A DNA stretch of 64,000 nt. It comes from Cinnamomum chago (taxonomy: Eukaryota > Streptophyta > Magnoliopsida > Laurales > Lauraceae). Below, in pieces: positions 47,551-57,357 of the stretch. A model generated the notes under the pieces. The model did not search any database. It was not told the origin of the DNA and was given only the letters and a program-made list of their open reading frames with translations. The stretch lies in assembly GCA_038049695.1 (NCBI GenBank), contig CP142453.1, forward strand, positions 14,378,501-14,442,500, written 5' to 3'. How positions within the stretch are numbered: the stretch's first letter is position 1; each line of letters starts with the position of its first letter. The position numbers and the translations under genes were made by a program.

Positions 47551-48701
47551 CACTAAAAATCTCTCAAATAAAACAATTAAAAAATGAGACTGTGGAGTAA
47601 AATGCTTATGAGGAATGCATCTGGTAAATATTAGGTACAACCACTATGAGATGCGATCTGTAGAACTGGTTTATTTTGCCAGGATCAATCAATCCCATAG
47701 AAGGGCCTATCTAGAAAGATCATGGTTGATGAGGAGAATTCTGGAAAAAAAAAATTTAATGGCTACAGAGAGACCTAGTGTCTTTTTCTACTTGTTGAAA
47801 TTCTTCGATTTGTAAAATTTTGTGATACTCTATTAAGATCCAACATTCGTTGAATTACATCAACAGTACATAGAATAAGAAACAAAGTGGTCTTCAAAAA
47901 TTCCCAACCTGAATTCTCTACTTTTGCTATCTTAAACAGGCTCTGAAAGATATTAGGACTCTGAAAAGAAAAAAAAAAAGGATGATAAGAACAGTCCAAC
48001 CATGGAATAGTTCAACCAAAACCTGTCATCTTCTGATCAAAGGACTATCATGCCATGAATGCTTGTTTTTCTCGACCATTTGGTAGCCTAGCGATTATAT
48101 AACCAGCAGTGTCTAAAGGTCAGAGTTTCATGTTTGTAATTGTACCAAATGAATGAAAGGTTCAGACTTATTGAATTGGCTACTTTAATAGGGACGTGGG
48201 GTTGAAAAACAGATGTAGCTTTGAGAAGGCTTCCCTATTGACATATTAATTTGGACATGGGTGTCATTTTAGTGTGCATAAATGGATCCATGCCAGTTCA
48301 CCCATTCAAGGATCTTAGTCAGTCTGATATTGGGATACCAAGTGGATGGTTGAAAATAAAGCATGAGCAGTAAATGGTCCACATTTAACTAACTAGAAAA
48401 GGACACCAGTTTAAAACTGATCAATGAAGGAGATTTTCAATGATTTGCTTCCCCAAAAGTCCTCAGTTGATCCTGCCACAAGAATGGTCTTCATCACTTA
48501 TGTACCCATTTTGTAAGGAATGATACTAAAAGTGGAACTGTTTGTCGACTCCAGAATGTATTGGCCCATGCCTCATAGTTGGGATGGAGGTGTGTTGTTG
48601 TGTAGGGTGGGGGGGGGTTGGGAGTTTGTATCCTGGACCAAGTAATGGTTACTAAAAGGCTTTAATTTTCTCACATGAAAGGGATGAAAGGGTTGGTATC
48701 C

Positions 48702-48704
<3 letters not shown>

Positions 48705-48772
<68 letters not shown>
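48705..48772. repeat. (TC)34 microsatellite
   Basis: Pure TC repeat of 68 bp. Confidence 0.98.
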
Positions 48773-48773
<1 letters not shown>

Positions 48774-49649
48774 ACTCAGGACCACCTAACCATGGGCAGA
48801 TGGGCTCACCCAGTCACCCCAGAGGTGAAGTCATCGTACCTGCAAAATGAAGGTTATAAATACGCGGTCGGTGAAGCACATATGAACACACATACATTGG
48901 CAATAAGAAGCTTGTCATGTCCTTCTCATGGTCAAAGAATAGATCAGCAGTAATGGTGGTTCAGTTCTGGAGTAGGATCTTCTTTTGGGTCAAGTATTGT
49001 TCCAGTGGGCACTTCTCCTTAATATCACCATTTCCAATTAAGTGGTTAACAATCATTGGTTTTGTTTGTAATGGGAATGAAAATAATTGTGGACTAAACT
49101 GGAGCAATTAACCACCAAACTAGAATAGCAATGCCATTTACATTTTAAGTAAGCTATTTCCTCATTGTCGTTGTCGTCCTTCCTGTTGTAATCTAAGGGC
49201 CCGTTTAACCAGGATTAATTAACTTCTATTGAGTCATATAAATTAAAACTTACAATTTTTATTTTGTTTTGGAGAGTGAGTTACTAATTTCAAGTTCATC
49301 TTGTAACTTTCTTGTTGGTGCAAGAGGATGGTAACTGTGTTAAAGCACAAAAAGGAAACTTACAACCTAGTGATGCTGGCCAGACCAAGGTAAACCAATA
49401 GCTACCTCTAAGAGCTAAAGTAACAGTAAAACTAATCAACCAGCAAACTACCTTTAACCAACAAAAGATACTTGTCCATCATTCAATATCACTGAAATTC
49501 CCATCTAGGCTGTTTGGGGATTCCCAACCGACAGTCAAGGAAAGCTCAACTCAGAAAATTCATTGACCCTATTGGAAGGCTATAGATCTTTGTAGAACTA
49601 ACTCATGAAGAAGTGTGACGAGCTTTTATAATCAACTGTCAATCTAACG

Positions 49650-50331
49650 TGTAAGTGTCTAAAAATTACGGACTTGATTATTAGAGGATTAAGCTATTGA
49701 TTTGGAGATCTTGGGAAGATAAGGGGAAATAATCGAGCCTCCGATAACCTGAAAGGAAGAAAAACGGTAAGAGCCCCTCGCTGTATGTAGCCGAAGGCAC
49801 TCCGATGTTTAAGTCAGTATAGGAACTGAAGGGAACAGAGGAAGAGAGCTTTGGGAGGGAGAGATTATGCGTACCTCACATGGTTTCCCTTCATGCAATA
49901 TATAGACGTGAAAGTCATCATTGGACTGCCCTCATGAGGGGACGGAAGTCCTATCAGAGTGTACTTCTCATATCCTGAGTGGGAGTAGGTAAAAAGGGAA
50001 TGTCCCATCGGGCCATCATCTCATGCCTATGGACATGACCCTAAGATAAGGCGTGCCCCTTATCTAGGTCCGGCGCCCACTATGCTTGTCAGTTCGCTGT
50101 TTCCGTCACGGCAGCGCATTTATGACTGCATTTATGGTTGAATGACAGGAGACCGAGATCAAGCTTAAGGTCGAGACCGAGGTGGACGCTAATGAACGTG
50201 GCAACCGAGTCGACCCCATTCGTGCCCGAGATGGTGCCTCATCCGAGCTTGGAGGACACCGAGACTGGAGATACTCCCGAGCTTGAGGAGCGGTCCCACC
50301 CAAGCCTGTGATTACGGAATGCCCCCACACA
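49650..50331 (-). repeat. Gypsy 3' LTR
   Basis: 682 bp, beginning TGTGTGGGGGC and ending GGCACTTACA after allowing for small differences. A purine tract (GAGAGCTAGGGGGCAAT, minus strand) lies just before it in element orientation. Confidence 0.92.
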
Positions 50332-50676
50332 ATTGCCCCCTAGCTCTCGACCTCATGGTCCTCCCGAGGTCGGGAGCTAGAGATTGGACGGATGGGCTGG
50401 CCCGGTCTTATCGTATCTAGCTTTTGAGATTCTCATCATGACGCCTCTTCGTTTGCCCAGACAATACATAGGCATCATAAATGCTCTGCTATGGTGGGCA
50501 CGCGGGGCGCCGTCCTGTATGCCCGAGGTGATAAATGCCGTACCAAAGGCATGACGAGAGACGAACCGTCGCTGCCACGTGGAGTCCTCTGTCTGGCCGT
50601 TCGCCGGGATCGAAGCGACGCGTGGCGAGTTCGAAGAGACGCTTCGCGTGCGCGAGAATTAAGGAGGGCGTCCCTC

Positions 50677-50684
50677 TATAAAAT
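50677..50684 (+). promoter_or_regulatory. TATA box for the antisense ORF
   Basis: TATAAAAT in a CCCTCTATAAAATGGAGG context, about 315 bp upstream of the antisense ORF start. A CT-rich leader follows. It lies outside the LTR and points opposite to gag-pol. Confidence 0.55.
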
Positions 50685-50991
50685 GGAGGTGCCCCTCTCC
50701 TTTCTTCCCTTACCCTAGCTTTCGTCTGAAGGAGATCTTTGCTGAAGAAGAACATTTTGCTGCAACCCTGCCCAAGTCAGAGGACCACCGAACTCGGAGA
50801 CTCTTCTTCCTCTGCTTCCTACTCCTTGCCTTCTCGTCTTCTGCAATCCTCCACGCTCTTTCTGTGAGTTCCATTCTCTGTCCTTGCTTCTTCTTCGTGC
50901 TTCTTTTTCTCTTCATTTTCAGAAGGTTTAGGTCCTTTAGGGTTTTTCCAGTTTTTCGCTTCTAGTCACCTGCCCCTTAGCCTTCCAAAAA

Positions 50992-51597
50992 ATGGGGATT
51001 TATAGCCACTGGTTAGAGGGTCCTGCAGCCCTGGAGGCTTTTAGGGCGTTTTTTAAGATCCCGGATGACGTCTTGGTGAAACCTGACGACCTCAGGGGCC
51101 TTCCCAATGGCCTTTCCCGGTACAAGAACTGGATGTCTTTCCCCCTGTTGTCGGTGTGCGAAGGCGGGGTCAGGTTCCCCATCCATCCGCTTCTCCGGTC
51201 TTGCCTCAATGCGTGGCACATCGGCCCTTTTCAGCTGATGCCCAATGGTTTCAAGATTGTGATGGGCGTGGCGGAGCTAAATTGGATCCTTGACATCGAC
51301 CTCGGGGTACATGACATAGAAGATGTCTATGACATTTGTAAAGCCGCAGGGGGTGAGGATTCTTATTACCTCCGGGTGAAGGCCAGGCGTCGGCCCCTGG
51401 TGAACGCCTTAGAAGATTCGAGTAAATATGCCGGGGATGATCGGATCGTGGTCTCGGGGAACTGGGAGTTCAAGGGCACCGAGACCGAAGAGGAGCGGAG
51501 AATCCAGGTTCCACGGAGATCTGAGACCCCTCCCAGTAAACATTTGTCCCTCTTGGTTTTGCTCGTGTTGCCTTTGCTCGTCGTCATGCCGAGCTGA
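50992..51597 (+). CDS. Antisense extra ORF of the Gypsy element (PF04195-like)
   Basis: Open frame of 201 codons on the strand opposite to gag-pol, next to the 3' LTR. It includes LPNGLSRYKNWMSFPLL and GVRFPIHPLLRSCLNAWHIG, then PFQLMPNGFKIVMGVAELN. This resembles the plant 'putative gypsy type transposon' domain family (PF04195). Extra antisense ORFs at this place are known in Tat-lineage elements such as Grande. Function is unknown. A further open stretch to 51757 ending LGYKPRY may be a second exon. It has its own TATA-like promoter upstream. Confidence 0.7.
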   Translation: MGIYSHWLEGPAALEAFRAFFKIPDDVLVKPDDLRGLPNGLSRYKNWMSFPLLSVCEGGVRFPIHPLLRSCLNAWHIGPFQLMPNGFKIVMGVAELNWILDIDLGVHDIEDVYDICKAAGGEDSYYLRVKARRRPLVNALEDSSKYAGDDRIVVSGNWEFKGTETEEERRIQVPRRSETPPSKHLSLLVLLVLPLLVVMPS

Positions 51598-52372
51598 CGC
51601 CCTTGTTGTTTTCTGCGCAGGTATTCAGAAAAGGAGGAGAGAGGCCAGCTTCGACAAGTGGAAAAGAAACGATGCGTGGTTAGAGAAGATCCATCGCTAC
51701 CACGGTCACAACGACAGAGCTGCCTTCTCTCCGCTCGGGTACAAGCCGCGGTACTAGTCTTACACTAGGAAGACTGTCGAGCATGGTTTAAAATCTCGGT
51801 CTCGGTCGCAGTATCGGCCGGGCCGAAAAACCGATATGATATCGGTATCGGTCGCGGATATCGGTCCGTTGTGGTCATCGCGGTGTGAATTTTTTTTTTA
51901 ATCCAAAAAAATTAGCAAAAATATCCAAAAAATCCAGAATATTAAAAAATGCTGGAAAACTATATTTGTTTCCATTAGTAACAACAATAAATCAAAATCT
52001 CGGTCACCTAAAGTTATGAGTCATGTTTGTGTCGCAGACTCGCAGTTCACTGTCTTTTTTCCAGTATTTCATATAATGCAAACATTATTGATGCTCTACT
52101 CATGATCAATTCATTAGTGTCAAATATAAGAAGATAAAGATAACATATCAATCATCATTTAATACTAACTTAATCATCAAATAAAGTTATGAAATTCAAG
52201 ACCCTAAAGATTAGTGAATGAGATAGTGAGTTAGTGACTGAGATAGATAAATCATAAAGCACTTGGGCATCAAAATGTTCATGGTTTACCTGAAATTAGA
52301 GAGGACTAGTGGAGAGTACTAGTAGAGACAAGAGAGAGACTGATGAGTATGAGTGTATGACAAATTGACAGC

Positions 52373-55300
52373 CTAATACCAAGTGGAGTGTCGCCCTGGC
52401 TCGATATCATCATCATCATCATTTCTTCGGTATTGGCTAAAAAGATATGCTCCATACTGCTGTGCAACACTAGCACTACCATATTCAGATTGTTCTTGAT
52501 AAGATGATGAACTATCTTGATCCCCTGTGTCTGTGGATTGAGATGGCTGGTTGTAATCAAATGGCATGAAATAGTTATGAGGGGCATAAATAGCAGGTCG
52601 TCGAGAAATTGGTGGGGGAAGCCTCCCTTGCTCAATTAACATCTGTTCGATAGAAATAATCGGTGTTGGTGAAGGGGGTACCCAATTAGGGTCATGTGAA
52701 TAACCCTCATGCTATCCATACATGGCACCTTGTTGGCCAACATAATCCCCATGTTGTCCATACATGGCACCTTGGCCAACATAACTTCCATGATGACCAT
52801 GAGTAGCGGTGCCGGCGCTGCTACTACCCCCTGCCTCAGTCTGTCCAACATGTCTGACATAGCCACGCGAAGGATCTAACTCAATAGCATGAGGAAAATG
52901 CTCAACTGTCTCATAAGTGACAGGCTCATCATCTCTATAATGACCCTCATCCCCGGGAGAGTCAGGTGGAATTCCTGCCGATGATGAAGAAGTAGAAATA
53001 CTTGACTCACTCTCTTCATCCACCTCCTTTCCCCTTGGCTCACTTGTATTAGGTGCACGCCCCTGCTGCATTGTCAAGTTTATTTCTTCTATCCTTTCTG
53101 CAGCCCTCACTAGCTCAGGCCTTTCCCCAGTCAAATCCTCTATCAACTGCTCAAACTCTGGGTCTTGGTCTAACATCGGTTCTTCTTGTTCCTCCAACCA
53201 TTGATCTAACACAGTATCCTCTTCTGAAAAGATATAGTCTAAATTAATTGGACAAGATTAATCCCGGTGATCCTCAAACTGTCTTCTCCTTCTATTTCTA
53301 CTCCGGAGTTTGAGGTTGTAGTGAATGTAGACCAATTTATTTAGCTTTTGCATTGTCAATCTATTTCTTGGTCTTGTGTGGATAAATGAGAATGTGCTCC
53401 AGTTTATTTCACAATTGGAAGACAATGTAGTTTGACTAAGGACTTTAATAGCAATCGTCCTTAGTGCAGGAGCACTCTCTCCATAATTCAACCACCATTC
53501 AGCTGAAAAAAAATAGAAATGATATTAGAGTCAATAAAAAAATAATAAGTCCTTAAATAATATAGAGATGACATCACAATCAATACCAGGATAGGTCTGT
53601 GTCACAGCTCTCCGTGCAGTCGTCGTTCCAAAGCTTCCGGCCCGTACATTGTATATGTCAATCTGAAGATATTAACGTAGAAAAATAAATTAGAGAAATT
53701 ACAATGTTATATACTTTTTTCCTTAATTATCCTACATTCCTACGTGATTAGTATCCCAAATTGCTTCATCTGTACTCTCTGCCAATCTTTCAATTACATT
53801 TTTTAGTCCCAAACGGATTTCATTAGATATGTCTCCATCCGTAAATTGGGGATTAAAGAAGTATCCTGTAACAGTAAAACCAATGAATTTTAGTCATTGA
53901 TAAATTAATGTAGTGAGGATTGAGGACTGAGGAGAGAATGGAGAGTTAAATACAACAATTCAAGTGTTAAAGGATATTCTTCACTTACCGGCAATGTGTA
54001 AATCATGTTTTAATTGTCGTCCCCATCGATCGTCGATGATCTTCCAAAACTTTTTGTAATATCTACAATCTCCTTGAATAACCAGCTTTGATCTCTCCAT
54101 GGTCTAATATAAGAAGCCCATTGTTGGCTTATCATCGCCATCAACCAATCGAAGAACCTTTATTAGGGGTTCAAAAACATTTAAAACACCCTTCACGTGA
54201 GGCCAAAACTTGTTGGACTCAATTATTTTACATACTTCAATAGTAATAGGACTTGGCCATTTTCCCCATTTTGAATTCATGAATTCATTTGATTTTATCA
54301 ATCGGAGAAGTCCTTCTCTATACTTGTAAACACTTTCGATAGCAATGAAGTGGGTGGCAAATCTAGTGATGCCAGGCCGTAATAATTCATGGTTGTCTGT
54401 ATGCATTTTCATCATGGAAATGAGTCTATATGATTGATAAAAAAAATTGGTGATCTTCTTTATCTTACCAATCACAAACTTCATGACTTTTCCTTTTGCA
54501 ATATCTTCAAGTATTAAATCCAAGCAATGTGCTGCACATGGAGACCAGAAAATCCTTGGCCTTTGTTTCATAAGCATCGTTCATGCAGCCTTCATGTTTG
54601 CAGCATTGTCGGTAACAACCTGAACTACACAATCTGCCCCAACTTCTTCAATCACCTCATTCAATAACTTATTAATATATTTTGCATCTTGAATGTAATT
54701 AGTTGCATCAACTGATTTGATTAAACACCGTGCCCATAGACGAGTAGACTGGAAAATTCAAGAGATGACGGTGTGTGATGGTCGTCCACCCATCGCACAT
54801 TAGTGTACAACCTCTTTCCTTCCATGCCCATTTGAAAGTTTGCACCCAAGCCTGCAACTCTTCATACTCTTTCTCAACACATACATGCCCAATCTCATAA
54901 GGGGTAGGTGCCTTTATACATGGACCATGTTCTGCAGCTGCATCTAACATGGTGGTGAAATAAGGAGATGATGCCTTGTTGGGAGGAATGCCTCCGTCCA
55001 AAAAAAACTTCCCAGCGGCTCTCACTAGATGTTCTCTTGCTTTACCAAGCCTGCCCGTTAATGCTTTCATAATGCTGGGCTGCTTTGATGTTGGTTTTCT
55101 ATAAGAATATGGGTCAGTTGGCCCCACTTGCTGAGGTGCACGTGTAGGAGTTCTTTCAATCTCCTCAATGTCTGGATCTCGACGGGGTTGTTTTTGACTA
55201 AATGCCCGACGCAAACTTGCTCCCCCAGGTTCGGATGACCCACCCTGCTCATATTGGCTACCTCTAGAGGCTGCTTCATATTGCATTCTTCTTCTCTCTT

Positions 55301-55660
55301 CCTCCTCCTGAAGTGACCTAACACTTTCTCTCCTAGCCGTCCTCATTTTCGGGTCTTCATCGTCATCATCATCGGAGGAACCGAATACTTCTTCTCTACA
55401 TGCATCAAATTCCTCAGTTCTTCTTTTTTGTTGTAACTCTTTTTTTTTTTGCTGATGCATTTAGGAGCTCCTTCATTTCAGCAGTTACATTTGGTGGCAC
55501 TTTATGACATTTTATCACCTGTCCTGTTACATGCCCCAAATGTTGTTTCAATCGAGTAATCTCGCTTTTGAACACTCTTCCACAATAATTATATTTCACT
55601 CTACTTTTGCTTCCAACTGGTTCACAAATGGTTCCATGCCAGATCTATTGAACGCACCAT
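52373..55660 (-). pseudogene. hAT-2 transposase (degenerate)
   Basis: The start codon at 55660 opens MVRSIDLAW. A one-base shift follows, then a BED finger (CEPVGSKSRVKYNYCGRVF, RLKQHLG). An A-run shifts the frame again before the acidic, Arg-rich linker. DUF659 shows LMCDGWTTITHRHLLNFPVY. The core continues with VVTDNAANMKAA, then SPCAAHCLDLIL, and the ITRFATHF block. A stop precedes MERSKLVIQGD, where relatives have an open frame. Several exons follow (53980-54103, 53745-53865, 53590-53665, 53277-53500), the last with the dimerisation helix INWSTFSFIHTRPRNRL. A stop after FEDHRD precedes a long acidic, Gly/Tyr-rich tail ending at 52373. About four or five disabling changes make it inactive. 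Confidence 0.8.
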
Positions 55661-55744
55661 CTTGTTCCTATAAAATATGAAATTCATGCAATAGTAATAC
55701 ACTAATACTCTTAAGAACAATTATTTTTAGGAAAAGTCAAGATT

Positions 55745-56860
55745 TAATAAAATTATTTTCAAAAATCCTAAATATATAGATATAGCATAAAAGTATGTAG
55801 ATCAATCATTTACACATCATACAATGATCATGAATCATTAAAAGAACATATTTATGATGAAATCCCCAAAAAATGATATATTATAATTCAAATATTAAAA
55901 AATCCGAAAATAAAATAATTAAAATAAAAATCTAAATCATGTTTATGACTAAGAGTAGATGTAGATCTATCATCTACACACTATTAATAAGCCTTTGGTT
56001 TCACAAATATCCTAACAAGTAACAACAATTAATTTTTGGAAAACAAAAATTAATAAAATCATTTTCAAAATCCTAAATATATAGATCTAACATAAAAGTA
56101 TGTAAATCTATCATTTACACACCATACAATGATCATGAATCATTAAAACAACATATTTATGATGAAATCCCCAAAAAATGATATATTATAATTCAAATAT
56201 TAAAAAATCTGAAAATAAAATAATTAAAATAAAAATCTAAATCATGATTATGACTATGAGTAGATGTAGATCTATCATCTACACACTATTAATAAGCCTT
56301 TGGTTTCACAAATATCCTAACAAGTAACAACAATTAATTTTTGAATTTTTTTCTTAATAAAATCATTTTCAAAATCCTAAATATATAGATCTAACATGAA
56401 AGTACGTAGATCGATCATTTACACATCATACAATGATCATTAATCATTAAAACAACATATTTATGATGAAATCGCCAAAAAATGATATATTATAATTCAA
56501 ATATTAAAAAATCTGAAAATAAAATAATTAAAATAAAAATCTAAATCATGTTTATGACTATGAGTAGATGTAGATCTATCATCTACACACTATTAATAAG
56601 CCTTTGGTTTCACAAATATCCTAACAAGTAACAAAAATTATTTTTTGGAAAACAAAAATTAATAAAATCATTTTTAAAATCCTAAATATATAGATCTAAC
56701 ATAAAAGTATGTAGATCTATCATTTACACACTATACAATGATCATGAATCATTAAAACAACATATTTATGATGAAATCCCAAAAAAATGATATATTATAA
56801 TTCAAATATTAAAAAATCCGAAAATAAAAAAAATTTAAAAAAAAGTTCAAAATCATGTGT
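55745..56860. repeat. 305-bp tandem repeat, about 3.7 copies
   Basis: Copies start near 55745, 56051, 56355 and 56660. Each contains AAATATATAGATCTAACATA, ACAATGATCATGAATCATTA, AAAAAATGATATATTATAAT and GCCTTTGGTTTCACAAATAT in the same order (copy 1 with small changes). Copies are highly similar; the last is cut short. AT content is very high. Confidence 0.93.
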
Positions 56861-56960
56861 ATGAGTAAATCTAGCATGGAAGTATATAGATCTAACCTCT
56901 AAATGAAGAAAACAACACAATTACACAAGTGAGTAAGTGACAAACCTCTATGCTTCATCT

Positions 56961-57006
56961 ATAAAATAAAATAAAATAAAATAAAATAAAATGAAATAAA
57001 ATAAAA
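56961..57006. repeat. (ATAAA)n short tandem repeat
   Basis: About nine AAAAT pentamers with one interruption, within the hAT-2 leader intron. Confidence 0.9.
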
Positions 57007-57357
57007 AAACACATAATATACTTTAAGTTGATTTCCTCTTACCTTAGATAATATTTTATTCAAAAAATATAAGTGAGATTTGGAAATATGGAAGTGAGAA
57101 GGTGGCTGCTGCTATGGCTAGTAGGGGCTTTGAGAAGAGAGGAGAAGAAGATGAAGATGGGAGAAGAATAAAAAAAAATTAGGGTTTGAATGCTTTATAT
57201 TAATCTCGGCCGATATATCGGCCGAGATGAATAAAATCCCGATATATTGAATATCTCGGCCGAGATGGCCGAGATTTTGGTGAATTTGGGCTGATACCGA
57301 TATCTCAGCGAGATATCGGCTCGGTCTCGGCCGGTTTTTTGAACCATGGTGCCAGCG

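Larger units (their letters stand above)
46311..49644. other. Intergenic region upstream of the KH gene
   Basis: AT-rich sequence without a supported gene. It holds a deleted SINE copy (47439), a long CT microsatellite (48705) and a possible L1-like A-rich tail near 47100-47272. Confidence 0.5.
55668..57042 (-). other. Probable leader intron of the hAT-2 transposase
   Basis: On the minus strand a donor (ATCTAAG then GTAAGAGG) at 57042 and an acceptor (TTTATAG then GAACAAG) at 55668 bracket 1375 bp. The acceptor lies a few bases before the transposase ATG. The presumed first exon (from about 57180 to 57043) is noncoding and CT-rich. The intron is filled by 305-bp tandem repeats. Confidence 0.6.
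51782..57348 (-). mobile_element. hAT DNA transposon nested in the Gypsy element (hAT-2)
   Basis: A 5567-bp element with imperfect inverted ends: CATGGTTTAAAA at the left and CATGGTTCAAAAAA read inward from the right. Both ends carry dense CTCGG, CTCGGCCGAG and CGATATCGG motifs. It encodes a decayed minus-strand hAT transposase. The 8 bp on either side (CTGTCGAG and GTGCCAGC) do not match as a target duplication, unlike hAT-1. Confidence 0.85.

Noticed and set aside
48573-48953. ORFs of Arg-Glu or Ser-Leu repeats
   Set aside because: Translations of the TC microsatellite.
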